This document shows, one piece after another, positions 52,100 through 61,337 of a stretch of 64,000 bases of DNA; the stretch's first letter is position 1, and the number at the start of each line of letters is the position of its first letter. The DNA is taken from assembly GCF_019392245.1 (NCBI RefSeq), contig NZ_JAHXRL010000007.1, positions 124,001 through 188,000 of the forward strand, written 5' to 3'. Source of the stretch: Sulfitobacter sp. CW3 (GTDB lineage: Bacteria > Pseudomonadota > Alphaproteobacteria > Rhodobacterales > Rhodobacteraceae). The notes beneath the pieces were generated by a model that saw nothing but the letters and a program-made list of their open reading frames with translations, did no database searches and was not told the DNA's origin. A program made the position numbers and the translations under genes.

Positions 52100-53754
52100 G
52101 TGCGCATCCATTGATAAATCCATGTTTCGGTCAACTTCCGACCAAAACCCGCGACATGGGCAACCAGTTCCACAAGACGTTCATTTCCGCCGTCAACGTC
52201 GATCACAAGACGCCACTTGGTCGTGTTTTCAATCTTGGACAGGGCAATGTGCTGGATTTTGCCGTGCGACAGGGTCACGACGGGCTCCATCTTGGCGTCT
52301 GCCGGCAGATCGGCCATCAGACCGCCGTCAAAATCGATCACAAACTTGCGCAGCGACTCTTTGGCACCGGATACGCCTGACGTCCCGCCCTGCCCCGCCA
52401 GCGTGTTCACAATCCACGCGCGGTCGCCGTCGCGGTTGGTGCCAAGCGTCCCCCACCGCAAACGATAAGAATATTCACGGCTTTCACCAGCGCGCGGTTT
52501 TTCCAAAGGCACCCAAAAGCTTACGATGTTGTCATTGCCTTCAAGGTCGGAAGGAATCTCAACCAGTCGTATCGCACCCGCACCCCACTCCCCCTTAGGT
52601 TCGACCAAAACCGAAGGGCGGTCTTGATATTGCGCGCCCGCATCTTGGTAATCGGTGAAATCACGGTCGCGCTGGATCAGACCAAAGGATTTGAGGTTCG
52701 GTTCATTCAGATAGGTGCTGGCCAGACGTGGCGGATTATTCAGGGGCCGCCACAAGACGTCACCGTCCGTGCGCACGACCATCAGCGCGTTGCTGTCATG
52801 CACCTGAGGACGGTAATCATCGAATGTATCGCTGTTCTTTTCGTCGAACAGAAACATCGACGTCAACGCAGCAACGCCCAGTTGTTCGACGTCTTTGCGG
52901 AAATGCAGTTTGGCGGTGACATCAATGGTCGTTTCAGCGCCTGGCCGGATCACAAAGCGGTACGCGCCAGTGCAAGACGGACTGTCGAGCGCGGCATAGA
53001 CCACAACGTTTTCCTGCCCCGCTTTGGGACGTTCAAGCCAGAAGTCCGAGAAACGTGGGAATTCTTCTTCGCGGCCAAGGCCGGTGTTGATCGCAAGGCC
53101 CCGCGCCGACAAGCCATAGCTACTGTCACGTGCCAAGGCGCGGAAATAGGATGCGCCGACAAAGGCGATCAGCTCATCGAACATATCAGCCCGGTTCAGG
53201 GGCGTATTCAGGCGAAACCCTGCCACGCCGGGCAATTCGGCATGCTGCGGAACCCGTGGGGCAAGGTCTTCGTAATACAGGAAATCATCTGTGGAAAAGC
53301 CCATCGGGGTCTGAAACCCGTCTACGACCTCGTGAATGGCCACGGTTTGTTTATACAGCCAACCCGGGTGAAAAGCGTGCAGGCGGAACAACACGCCGTC
53401 GTCTTGCCAACGGGACCGTTTCGGATCGAACTGGATTTTACGGTAGTCATCATAATCAAGGTTTTCGATAACCTCTGGCGCATCAACCGCCGGCACATAC
53501 TCTGCCTCCGACGCTTGTTTCATCTGCGCGTCCAGCCATTCAAACGAAAACGGCTGCGGCCCCGCAGGCACGGGTGCCTGACCGTCAGACACGCTTGGTT
53601 CAATGGCTGCCTCGGTATCAGACGCTGCAACAGTTTGCCCCAGTGCCCCACGCGAAAGCGCAACGGCAGCAACCGAGCTGGTGAGAGCGCCCAAAAGGGT
53701 GCGGCGATTGAGGTGGAGCAGATCCTGTGTGGGGGACCCAAGTTTATTTAGCAT
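52096..53754 (-). CDS. opgG: Periplasmic glucan biosynthesis protein OpgG (MdoG/OpgD family)
   Basis: A 552-residue periplasmic protein that shapes or releases the glucan made by OpgH. A twin-arginine signal is present: NRRTLLGAL at residues 16-24, a hydrophobic core and a probable cleavage near 39. The mature part matches the MdoG beta-sandwich family: IQFDPKRSRWQ, FRLHAFHPGWLYKQTVAIHE, AGFRLNTPLN, ASYFRALARDSSYGLSARGL and PKGEWGAGAIRLVEIPS. First gene of the opg operon; its upstream gap holds the promoter, where osmotic control would act. A Tat signal, rather than Sec as in E. coli OpgG, resembles OpgD. Confidence 0.93.
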   Translation of the reverse strand: MLNKLGSPTQDLLHLNRRTLLGALTSSVAAVALSRGALGQTVAASDTEAAIEPSVSDGQAPVPAGPQPFSFEWLDAQMKQASEAEYVPAVDAPEVIENLDYDDYRKIQFDPKRSRWQDDGVLFRLHAFHPGWLYKQTVAIHEVVDGFQTPMGFSTDDFLYYEDLAPRVPQHAELPGVAGFRLNTPLNRADMFDELIAFVGASYFRALARDSSYGLSARGLAINTGLGREEEFPRFSDFWLERPKAGQENVVVYAALDSPSCTGAYRFVIRPGAETTIDVTAKLHFRKDVEQLGVAALTSMFLFDEKNSDTFDDYRPQVHDSNALMVVRTDGDVLWRPLNNPPRLASTYLNEPNLKSFGLIQRDRDFTDYQDAGAQYQDRPSVLVEPKGEWGAGAIRLVEIPSDLEGNDNIVSFWVPLEKPRAGESREYSYRLRWGTLGTNRDGDRAWIVNTLAGQGGTSGVSGAKESLRKFVIDFDGGLMADLPADAKMEPVVTLSHGKIQHIALSKIENTTKWRLVIDVDGGNERLVELVAHVAGFGRKLTETWIYQWMRT

Positions 53755-54146
53755 TGAAACCCAATAACTTAGTTAGAGAATGATGGCCTATGTCCAAACG
53801 ACTCAGTCGCAGGGCAATTCCATATTATGTGATCCATTATGTCCGGTTTCGATGCGCCGCCACAGAAATATGCGGAACTGATTGAGAACAAGCGAGTTTT
53901 CGCAAGTTAAGCGCGTGCAAACAGGCAAGTTTTGGCACGTATGCGGTAATTTCAAGCAACTGAGGTTAAAATTGCCGGAATACGGGCCAGACTATCATGT
54001 CGCAGCGGCATTGATCGACGGTATCGACCAGAACCCTCACTAGAGGAAACGGTTCACATCCTCTATCCTCGCAACCAATCGGGACCGCCGTTTACATATC
54101 GCCCTGAGCAGCGAATGCGGACGCAATTGAGGGCAGATCAAACGCG
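53755..54146. other. 392-base gap between divergent opgG and phosphopantetheinyl transferase genes
   Basis: No supported gene. A 23-codon frame at 53839-53910 has no ribosome site. The stretch is richer in A and T near opgG, as expected for promoters. I found no strong palindrome and no copy of the ECF-type promoter motif seen at 61.3 kb. Confidence 0.55.
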
Positions 54147-54797
54147 ATGGGAAATCACGTTCCAGAGTTTTTTGAACCGCAGGGGGCGCCGGTTGCAGCG
54201 GTGTTGGCTTTGTGTGATCGGAGTGATGCCAATACATCTGCGCAAGCGGATGCAGGCAAACGCGCGCATCTGATACGATCGGCACAGCGGCACCTTGGGG
54301 TGCCTGAAACGTCCATCACATCCGAACCAACCGGGGCACCCATCTGGCCAAATTCGCACCGCGGCAGCCTCAGCCATTGGGGCAGCAAAACCGTGTGTTT
54401 GCTGGCCAAGGGAAACGCATGGGATTGGGGCGTTGATATAGAAGGGCACGCGGATGCTGAGGCCGTTCAATCGATATCCCAAGTAGCAATGGATGCGAGC
54501 GAGCGGCGCATTCTGGCGCAATCCGATGACAAGGGGCGTTTCTGCGCTTTGGTATTCTCGGCTAAAGAGAGTTTTTTTAAAGCCGCGTTCCCGCGCGTCG
54601 GGCGCGTCTTCGGGTTCGAGGCGCTACGGCTTTTGTCGGCCCCTGGCTCTGGGCAGATGAACTTTGTCACCGCTATTCCGCTCGCGCCGGACCTGCCCCG
54701 TGGAACGCAGGTAACGGTTCACTATATTCAGGTACAAGAAGCGGTCATTACATGGACAGCGCTTCAGGCGTCTTCACCTAATTCATTGGCAAGATAG
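54147..54797 (+). CDS. 4'-phosphopantetheinyl transferase (EntD/Sfp superfamily)
   Basis: Loads the phosphopantetheine arm onto carrier domains of peptide synthetases, needed for the NRPS at the window end. The 216-residue EntD-size protein has SLSHWG at residues 74-79, WGVDIEG with metal-binding aspartate 97 and glutamate 99, and FSAKESFFKA at 138-147 with the catalytic lysines. The start has only a distant GAGGG, so the exact start is uncertain. It is convergent with the ECF sigma gene and overlaps its 3' end by 34 bases. Confidence 0.9.
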   Translation: MGNHVPEFFEPQGAPVAAVLALCDRSDANTSAQADAGKRAHLIRSAQRHLGVPETSITSEPTGAPIWPNSHRGSLSHWGSKTVCLLAKGNAWDWGVDIEGHADAEAVQSISQVAMDASERRILAQSDDKGRFCALVFSAKESFFKAAFPRVGRVFGFEALRLLSAPGSGQMNFVTAIPLAPDLPRGTQVTVHYIQVQEAVITWTALQASSPNSLAR

Positions 54798-55327
54798 GCC
54801 TGAGCGCTGTGAATAAGCGCATGCACACGGGCCGGCGACAACCCCATTTCAGATGCTATTTCATTCTGGCGGCGCGCCTTTAGCCGATGTTCTGTAAACG
54901 CATGTTTCTGGGTCTCTGGAAGCGCGACAATCGCCCGCGCCATTGCGCTAAGTGTTTCATATGCAACCAGTGACTGCTCGGCGGTTGGGCCGCTCGCGAC
55001 CGGCTCTGGTGTGGTGTCATCCATTGATGTCTCATAGCCGTTGCGGCGCCAGTGATCTAACGCCAGATTGCGTACCATTCGACGCAGTAAACCGCGCGGG
55101 CTATTGGGCTGCATTGTGATGGCGCGGCTAGACAAACAGCGCAATGCGGCGTCTTGCAGGACATCTTCGGCGCGGTCACGCGACCCGAGAATTCTGACGG
55201 CATCGCATAAAAAGAGCTCTCGTTCTTGCATGAGATGCTCGATCAGCTTGTGGCGTGTGGCAATGCAGGCAGGCGCATTCGGAAACAAATTTGCGGGCAA
55301 AGATGCAGAATTTCGTATCTCAGACAT
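54764..55327 (-). CDS. ECF sigma factor, FecI-like
   Basis: A 187-residue extracytoplasmic-function sigma factor from ATG 55327. Region 2 spans LFLCDAVRILGSRDRAEDVLQDAALRCL with the core-binding helix, followed by RRMVRNLALDHWRR. Region 4 has the helix-turn-helix QNEIASEMGLSPARVHALIH. Position next to siderophore genes suggests a FecI/PvdS-like role in iron-limited expression. No anti-sigma (FecR) gene is adjacent. Matched promoters at 61265-61292 and 61338-61365 are probable targets. It lies 148 bases behind the hydroxylase gene, so it may be cotranscribed with the biosynthesis operon. Confidence 0.88.
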   Translation of the reverse strand: MSEIRNSASLPANLFPNAPACIATRHKLIEHLMQERELFLCDAVRILGSRDRAEDVLQDAALRCLSSRAITMQPNSPRGLLRRMVRNLALDHWRRNGYETSMDDTTPEPVASGPTAEQSLVAYETLSAMARAIVALPETQKHAFTEHRLKARRQNEIASEMGLSPARVHALIHSAQAYLANELGEDA

Positions 55328-55475
55328 GACGTATCCCGATGTAGATTTGCGCACTAATCTACCGGGCGTGTTGCTGAGTGGATGCCGGGATCCCGTAACA
55401 TAGAATACGCGCGACCGCCAACATAGCACCCGCGCGATAAGAAGACTTTCCCGCAATAGTTGAAATTAAAGACGA

Positions 55476-56753
55476 TTATTCCGCGGCGATTTCGCGGGTA
55501 TGTTTCGGTGCCGCCGCAAGCGTCGCGACGATCTCTTCGGACCTTTGGGCAAGAACCGACAACAACGTATCGCTTAACCCGTGGGTTGCCTCACTGTAGC
55601 CTTGAATATAGATAGAAGGGGAAAACCCGTCTGCCATGGGAAGCCGATAGTCGCGCCCCGGTACAGCCTTGAGGCAATACTTTGCGACCCCGTGCAAGAT
55701 ATCTTGATCAAGCGCACGGGTATACCCGGTTGCACAGATGATCCGGTCATAATGTTCCGTCCGCAATTGGACCCCGCTGGACAGCGTTAACTCCAGCGCA
55801 TCCTCTGCGACGTCCAGCCCTGTCACCTGCGTATCTGGCTGAATTGAAAGGCGTTTCCCTGCAATCACAGATTGCTCGTAGACCATTTCGTAGATGGCGT
55901 TAATGACGTCTTCATCGACAACCGAATAGTTCGTTGCAGCCAATTCATCCAGCGCGGCATGGCGCGCGGTTTCGGGCAAGGCATAGAAAGCATCGGTTTG
56001 GCTAGGATCAAAAATCTCGTTCACAAAGGGGCTGTCATCAGACGGTTTAATCGTGCGACCGCGCATGATCAGATCAAGCTTTGGCGCTTCGGGTCGAACG
56101 GCCAGATCGGCAAAAATCTCGGCAGCACTTTGCCCCGCGCCGATGATGGCAATCCGTTCGCCTGCGCGCAGGCTTGGCACAACCGCGGTCATATAATCTT
56201 TGGAATGTATCACGCGTGGCTCATTGGAAAAACCGTTGCAAAACTCAGGAAATTTGGGGGCACCACCCGGCGCTATCACAAGATTGCGCGCCCTATATCT
56301 GGTTTCTTGACCGCTGGCCTCGCGCGTGATGACGTCAATTGCGTCAACCGTGCCGTGATGGTCCACCGCTTCGATCCCGACCACCCTGCGGTCATAATCG
56401 CAGACCGGAAATTGCGCGGCCACCCAGCATAGGTAATCGTTGAATTCCACACGGCTGGGAAAGAATGTCTTGCGATTGATGAACCGGTTCAACCGCCCTT
56501 TTTGGTGCAGATAGCTCACAAAGGTATAGGGGCTTTGTGGGTTACGTTGGCCCACCAGATCCTTGAGGAATGAAATCTGCATATCCGCCCCGGGGATCAT
56601 CATGCCCGGGTGCCATGCAAATTGCGGCTGTGCCTCAAGAAATTTCGCACGGATCGGTGTTTGTGCTTCGCCCAATGCGACAGCAAGCGAGAGGTTGGAG
56701 GGGCCAAAGCCCACACCGATAAGATCGAATGTCTCTTGGTCAGACGTCGTCAT
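55476..56753 (-). CDS. Lysine/ornithine N-monooxygenase (SidA/IucD/PvdA family)
   Basis: Flavoprotein that hydroxylates the side-chain amine of ornithine or lysine, the first step to a hydroxamate siderophore. ATG 56753 overlaps the acetyltransferase stop (ATGA) and gives 425 residues. FAD motif LIGVGFGPSNLSLAVAL near residue 12, the substrate/FAD segment MQISFLKDLVGQRNP near 60, NADPH motif AIIGAGQSAAEIFADL near 202, and ATGYTR near 355. Ornithine or lysine specificity cannot be fixed by eye. Fifth gene of the minus-strand siderophore unit. Confidence 0.92.
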   Translation of the reverse strand: MTTSDQETFDLIGVGFGPSNLSLAVALGEAQTPIRAKFLEAQPQFAWHPGMMIPGADMQISFLKDLVGQRNPQSPYTFVSYLHQKGRLNRFINRKTFFPSRVEFNDYLCWVAAQFPVCDYDRRVVGIEAVDHHGTVDAIDVITREASGQETRYRARNLVIAPGGAPKFPEFCNGFSNEPRVIHSKDYMTAVVPSLRAGERIAIIGAGQSAAEIFADLAVRPEAPKLDLIMRGRTIKPSDDSPFVNEIFDPSQTDAFYALPETARHAALDELAATNYSVVDEDVINAIYEMVYEQSVIAGKRLSIQPDTQVTGLDVAEDALELTLSSGVQLRTEHYDRIICATGYTRALDQDILHGVAKYCLKAVPGRDYRLPMADGFSPSIYIQGYSEATHGLSDTLLSVLAQRSEEIVATLAAAPKHTREIAAE

Positions 56754-57799
56754 GTCCAGTCTCCTGTGGTGGGAAGGCGCGCGGAGGAAAAGCAAAGCGG
56801 TTCGCCGCGTCCGGTTTCGGGCCGCGCCCAAAGGCGGGCTTCAAAGAAATGCTGGCGTTCGAGTTGAACAAGGCTTGCGCGTTTGTGGGGAAAGTCGAAC
56901 TCACGAATATGGGCAAAGCCGCCGCGCGACAGGTTTTTCAGCTGCTGCACATGGCTGGCTTTGGGTTCGCCCATAAGCGATTGCGTGCGTGGTTCTGACA
57001 GGAACATGTAATGCATCAGTGAGGGCAGCCATGCGGTGACATAGTCGGCACCGCGCACGTTTTCTTCGCCAATTAATACATGCCACCCCCGATCCCACGG
57101 GCCAGCGTCATATTGCGCGCCTATCCGGTTTTCGCGCGCCCAGTACAGTTCGAAATACCCGAAATCCTGCCCGTCAAGCGCGCCAATCACCGGCAACATA
57201 TGCGGGTCAGCCATAAGCGTTTCCAGATAGGCGCGGTGTTTTTCAATCGTGCCGGATTCTTCAAAAAACTCAGCGACGCGCGGATCATTTTGCCAGCGAT
57301 GAAACGTTTCAAGATCGCTTTCGTCTAATGCCCGCAAGGTCAACATCTGATCCAGCCATGGGATATGACGCTGGTACAACAACCCCGTTGGTTTAGGCGG
57401 CCGGATGGGGTGGCGCCCATGCGGCCCTTGTTGCCACAGTGTCGGATAATTCGGCGCGGGTTGCGGGCACCAACGGTCGGGGGCCTGCCACAAGGAAGCG
57501 GGCAAAACCACAGGCCCGATCTCGGTCTGAAGGGCAATGCCTTTGGCCAAGAGATCCGGCAACAGCGGTGCCCAGTTCGGATCGACCAAACGGATCGCGG
57601 ATTCATCCCCGTGGTTGGTCAGCGCTTCAAAGGCGGCAAGCGCGACGTCTAGGGCAACAGCACCCGCTTCTTGGGGGGCCGAAAGCTCAAGCCGCCCACC
57701 CCCAAGGTCAGAGAGTTGTAACGACGCGTGGTTTTCCACAAGTACGGAGCTGCCATCGCGCTGCGCACGGATCGGGTAAGGTGTTAGATCGCGGGGCAT
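56750..57799 (-). CDS. Siderophore-type GNAT acyltransferase (IucB/RhbD-like)
   Basis: Acylates the N-hydroxylated amine to form the hydroxamate. From ATG 57799 (AAGGA upstream) it is 349 residues: a variable N-terminal 150 and a C-terminal GNAT domain. Domain marks are FHRWQNDPRVAEFFEE, DGQDFGYFELYWARENRIG, RGWHVLIGEENVRGADYV and the acyl-CoA region LSEPRTQSLMGEPKASH. The last is typical of IucB/RhbD rather than ribosomal RimL. The stop overlaps the hydroxylase start, so the two act in sequence. Confidence 0.88.
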   Translation of the reverse strand: MPRDLTPYPIRAQRDGSSVLVENHASLQLSDLGGGRLELSAPQEAGAVALDVALAAFEALTNHGDESAIRLVDPNWAPLLPDLLAKGIALQTEIGPVVLPASLWQAPDRWCPQPAPNYPTLWQQGPHGRHPIRPPKPTGLLYQRHIPWLDQMLTLRALDESDLETFHRWQNDPRVAEFFEESGTIEKHRAYLETLMADPHMLPVIGALDGQDFGYFELYWARENRIGAQYDAGPWDRGWHVLIGEENVRGADYVTAWLPSLMHYMFLSEPRTQSLMGEPKASHVQQLKNLSRGGFAHIREFDFPHKRASLVQLERQHFFEARLWARPETGRGEPLCFSSARLPTTGDWT

Positions 57800-58737
57800 C
57801 AAATGTCCTTTTCCAATGTCTGAGGGATAGGGGGCGTTTGCGCCGATGCGGGCCAAAGATCGAAATGTGACCGATCAATCGCAAAGGCCCAGCCAAGCGC
57901 CCTGTTCACCGCAACCGGCAGAACAGACATGTGCGTCTCACCGGCGTAGGTTTCATAGGCCACATCCAGCCCGCGCGCGGTCAGCTCGCTGGCCATTTCC
58001 TGGGCGGCCGCAATGGTGCGTGTGCTGGCTTTCTCGGCAAGGCGCGCTTTGACCTCGTCCCCGTGTCTTTGAAACGGGGCAAGGTCAAACCCCTCCCATT
58101 CTCCGGCGGACAAGTGCACACGCGGCTGGTTTTCGGGTGCCGTAAAGGCCTCGAGATGATCCAGTAATGCGCTGTCTTCCCAAGTGATCGCAGGGCTGGC
58201 CGCAATCACATTGCGAAATGCACCAGCATGGTTGAACAGCATCCAAAGGGCAAACAGCCCGCCAAAGGAATGGCCAAACAGCGACTGGTTTTGTGGATCA
58301 AGACGAATGTGACCGGCTAGAAATTCACGGACATCCTCAAGCAGAAAACGCGCCATTTCGCCGCCGCCGCCGGTTTTGACCTCTGGCCCGCCGTCATAGA
58401 ACGGGGGATAGTTCCGCCCGGGTGGTGGGCCCAGATCCCAACTGCGGCGAAAGCTGTCGTATGCGTCATCACTGGGGTAGCCGACGGCAATCAGCGCGCC
58501 CCATCCAAGGTTCGTGCCACTGGGCCAAAAGGCCTGCGCCCGCATGGTGTCGACCGCTGTGCCAATCATCGCATTCCCGTCCATCAACCAAAGCGCGGGC
58601 CAGCCTGCGTCGGGCTCTGGTCCGGGCGGGATCCATAAAAACACCCGTCGCACGGCCCCTGTGACGCTGTCGCGCAGGTCAAACCAGCGGGTACCTCCAA
58701 CCGTCCATTGCCCTTGACCGACGACTATGCCGCTCAT
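57799..58737 (-). CDS. Alpha/beta hydrolase, siderophore esterase-like (Fes/IroE type)
   Basis: A 312-residue esterase of the PF00756 type. ATG 58737 overlaps the stop of the PLP enzyme gene (ATGA). Nucleophile serine 157 is in FGHSFGG, with histidine 269 in AGETHMSV and an acidic partner likely near AGEWEG (211-216). PF00756 esterases cleave siderophore esters to free iron in the cytoplasm, or trim the product. No signal peptide is seen, so it is cytoplasmic and hints that the siderophore contains an ester bond. Confidence 0.86.
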   Translation of the reverse strand: MSGIVVGQGQWTVGGTRWFDLRDSVTGAVRRVFLWIPPGPEPDAGWPALWLMDGNAMIGTAVDTMRAQAFWPSGTNLGWGALIAVGYPSDDAYDSFRRSWDLGPPPGRNYPPFYDGGPEVKTGGGGEMARFLLEDVREFLAGHIRLDPQNQSLFGHSFGGLFALWMLFNHAGAFRNVIAASPAITWEDSALLDHLEAFTAPENQPRVHLSAGEWEGFDLAPFQRHGDEVKARLAEKASTRTIAAAQEMASELTARGLDVAYETYAGETHMSVLPVAVNRALGWAFAIDRSHFDLWPASAQTPPIPQTLEKDI

Positions 58738-59900
58738 GCTGCGATGGCCTGTGCTTGATCGATGGCTTCGGTCAGATCGGCCAAAAGCACATCTGCCGGC
58801 TCTAGACCCGCCGCCAGCCGGATTGTACGCGGGCTGACTTTGAACCGCTGAAATGAGTTGGCCGCGCCCGCCAAACCGCACGCAGCCTGCCCCGGCACGA
58901 TCAGGCTTTCCGGTCCGCCCCAACTGACGCCAAGGCGGATCACGTGCAGCGCATCACAGAACTGTTCGACGTTCACGCCTTCAGCCAGATCAAAAGCGAA
59001 CAAACCGCCATAGCCGCGCAGCCCGGCGGGGTCCTCTGACAGCAAGCCGGGGTGATGTACTTTTGTGACCATCGGATGCGCGTTCAAGGCCCCCGCCAGC
59101 GTCATGCCGGTTTGCATATGCGCATGCATACGCAGTTCGAGGGTGCGCATACCGCGCAGCACCAAAAACGCATCCATCGGCGACATGCGCCCACCGAACA
59201 GATGCGTCGCCTCGTGATCGATCTGGGTGATCATCGCGGACGACCCCGCGACCAGCCCGCCCAAAGTATCGCTATGTCCTGACAGATATTTCGATGCCGC
59301 GTGCACGATAAGGTCAACGCCAAGGGCGGCGGGGTTCTGAAAAATCGGTGTCGCCCAGCTGTTGTCGATCACTGAAATCACGCCGTGATGCTGCGCCGCC
59401 GCGGCAATTGACCCAAGGTCTTGTAGCCTGAACGTCCAGCTTGTCGGGCTTTCTAGGTACACCAACCGCGCACCCGGAAGTGCAGCAATCACCGCCGCCG
59501 TGTCGGTCCCATCGACATAGACCGTTTCCACGCCGAACCGACGCAACACCGTTTCGAACAGCCGGTAAGCGTCAGAATATACGTGTTCGATGGCCACAAT
59601 CCGGTCACCCGATTTCACAAAGGGCAATACCGCACCGCATATCGCCGCCATGCCCGACGAAAAACCGCGCGCAGCTTCGGTGCCCTCAAGCCGCGCAATC
59701 AGGGCTTCAAGTTCGCTGACTGTCGGATTGTCACCACGTGAATACACCAACCGATCCGAGCGTCCCGAAAAGACGGCCTCGATCTGGGCATAGGTTTCGA
59801 ACAAAAACGACGAGGCTTGGAAAATTGGCGGGGCACTGGCAGCGAGCGGCGTTTCGCGGGCCGGTGTGATCAGATCTGGCACAAAGGATTTAGGGGTCAT
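58734..59900 (-). CDS. PLP-dependent trans-sulfuration family enzyme (cystathionine/methionine gamma-lyase-like)
   Basis: A 388-residue fold-type I PLP enzyme. ATG 59900 overlaps the MATE gene stop (ATGA). The PLP lysine is K204 in HAASKYLSGHSD, the ring-stacking aspartate is D179 in VIDNSWATP, and the phosphate-binding segment is RGFSSGMAAI near residue 78. YSRGDNPTVSELEALIARLE is the usual substrate tyrosine region. Members catalyse gamma-elimination or gamma-replacement on homoserine esters, or cystathionine cleavage. Inside a siderophore operon it may make a non-protein amino-acid building block, which is inference. Confidence 0.88.
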   Translation of the reverse strand: MTPKSFVPDLITPARETPLAASAPPIFQASSFLFETYAQIEAVFSGRSDRLVYSRGDNPTVSELEALIARLEGTEAARGFSSGMAAICGAVLPFVKSGDRIVAIEHVYSDAYRLFETVLRRFGVETVYVDGTDTAAVIAALPGARLVYLESPTSWTFRLQDLGSIAAAAQHHGVISVIDNSWATPIFQNPAALGVDLIVHAASKYLSGHSDTLGGLVAGSSAMITQIDHEATHLFGGRMSPMDAFLVLRGMRTLELRMHAHMQTGMTLAGALNAHPMVTKVHHPGLLSEDPAGLRGYGGLFAFDLAEGVNVEQFCDALHVIRLGVSWGGPESLIVPGQAACGLAGAANSFQRFKVSPRTIRLAAGLEPADVLLADLTEAIDQAQAIAA

Positions 59901-61222
59901 ACGGATACTCCGATAGGATGTGGTGAAGCGCTGGTAATTTTCAGCAAAACGAGGGCGATGCCGGCGGACAGATACGCCGAAAGGGTGATCGCCATAGGCA
60001 AGGCAGACGCCCCGTATGTGGGAAGCAGCAGCACCAGCGCCGGCCACAGCACCCAGCCCATCGGGGCCAACCCCAAGAGCATGGCAAGACGGGGCCGGAT
60101 CGCGGCTTGAAGGCTGATTTGCCCGATAAGGCGGATTGCGAAAGCCGGGATAGACAGCGCCAGCCAACGCAAATGCATCGCGGTTTCTGTGACGATAGAG
60201 GGCACATCGCCCATCACGGCGGCAAGGGGACGGGCACCGCGCCAAAGCAATGCCGCGCAGAACAGGCAAATGATCGGAGCGCACCTAAGCAACAGGGATT
60301 GTGCGCGCGCAACGCGCTGACCATTCCCCGCGCCATAGGCATAGGACAGGATCGGTTGAACACCGATTGCAAACCCTTCAATCGGCAAGGTCACGAAAAG
60401 GATCAGCCGCAGTGCCACACCAAGTGCCACAACGGATTCCATCCCGCCATGCACCGCCGCAAGGCGCAGCACTGCAAGAAAGCCAAAGGTTGTGACCGCG
60501 AAACTTGCGGCCTCGGGCATCCCCACACGCAGCACCGGCGCAAGCAACCGGATAGACCCAAGACAGGGCCGGCGCGCAGGTTCATGAAACCAAACCGCCC
60601 AGACCGACAATGTCACCAGCTGCGCGGTAACCGTGGCCCAGGCTGCACCGTCCAACCCAAGGCCAAAGCCAAAGATGTACAGTGGATCAAGCACCATGTT
60701 CAGGCCAAAGCACAATGCCAATGTGCGCATGCTCATCCGGGCCTCACCGCGTCCGATGGCGGTGAAATCACAAACGATCTGAATAATTCCAAAGGCGACT
60801 GTCAGGGTTTGGATGGGGTAATAGGCCCGCGCCATCGGCAGCGCCTCCTGCGGCGTTGAAAGCAGGTTCAACACCGGCGTCATACCCAGCTGAAGCCCGG
60901 CCCATAGCACGGCGGCCAGCACGGCAGCCGTCGCAAAAGACACGCCGGATATTTTGCGCGCGCGCTCGGCCTTGCCGGCACCCAAAGCCCGCGCCACACT
61001 GCTGGCCGCGCCAATGCCGATCCCAATCCCGACCGCGACCGCAAACCCCGCAAGCGACGCCAGCAGCACCAATACAGCAAGAGGCGACGCGCCGAGTTGA
61101 CCGACAAAACCGGCATCCACGATCTGATGGCTTGCATTCAATGACAAACCCACCATCGCAGGCAGTCCAAGACGCAGCATCAACTGCGGCAGCTTTGAAT
61201 CCGAAAGGTCGACGTCGGGCAT
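59897..61222 (-). CDS. MATE family efflux transporter (putative siderophore exporter)
   Basis: A 441-residue inner-membrane antiporter with 12 predicted helices in two homologous halves. The first helix region reads LMLRLGLPAMVGLSLNASHQ, and the loop GAGKAERARKIS near residue 80 and its counterpart YGAGNGQRVARAQ mark the two halves. First gene of the minus-strand siderophore unit, directly behind an ECF-type promoter (61265-61292) with a leader of about 37 bases. Position argues for export of the finished siderophore; the family also exports drugs. Confidence 0.88.
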   Translation of the reverse strand: MPDVDLSDSKLPQLMLRLGLPAMVGLSLNASHQIVDAGFVGQLGASPLAVLVLLASLAGFAVAVGIGIGIGAASSVARALGAGKAERARKISGVSFATAAVLAAVLWAGLQLGMTPVLNLLSTPQEALPMARAYYPIQTLTVAFGIIQIVCDFTAIGRGEARMSMRTLALCFGLNMVLDPLYIFGFGLGLDGAAWATVTAQLVTLSVWAVWFHEPARRPCLGSIRLLAPVLRVGMPEAASFAVTTFGFLAVLRLAAVHGGMESVVALGVALRLILFVTLPIEGFAIGVQPILSYAYGAGNGQRVARAQSLLLRCAPIICLFCAALLWRGARPLAAVMGDVPSIVTETAMHLRWLALSIPAFAIRLIGQISLQAAIRPRLAMLLGLAPMGWVLWPALVLLLPTYGASALPMAITLSAYLSAGIALVLLKITSASPHPIGVSV

Positions 61223-61264
61223 ATCTAGTCCTGATTGATGCGGATCACGCGGGGTTCAATGACA

Positions 61265-61292
61265 AGACGGGCGCGCGTGCAGGAAATTCACC
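61265..61292 (-). promoter_or_regulatory. ECF-type promoter for the MATE-led siderophore operon
   Basis: On the minus strand, GGTGAATTT (61284-61292) and CGTCT (61265-61269) are separated by 14 bases. The same two boxes with the same spacing occur on the plus strand at 61338-61365. CGTC-type -10 boxes are known from ECF sigma factors. The -10 box ends 42 bases before the MATE start codon. Confidence 0.65.
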
Positions 61293-61337
61293 TTTCGGAG
61301 GAATATTTTTCAAAATCGCAAAATAGTCCGCCTATCG

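Noticed and set aside
53839..53910. A 23-codon frame in the opgG/PPTase gap
   Set aside because: No ribosome site and no recognisable sequence; too short to support.
55470..55474. A CGTCT box on the minus strand ahead of the ECF sigma gene as a third ECF promoter
   Set aside because: The upstream GCGAAAT only partly resembles GGTGAATTT and the spacing is off by a base; too weak to call.
59901..60284. N-terminal extension of the trans-sulfuration enzyme
   Set aside because: It lies in another frame of the MATE gene and has no PLP-enzyme character.
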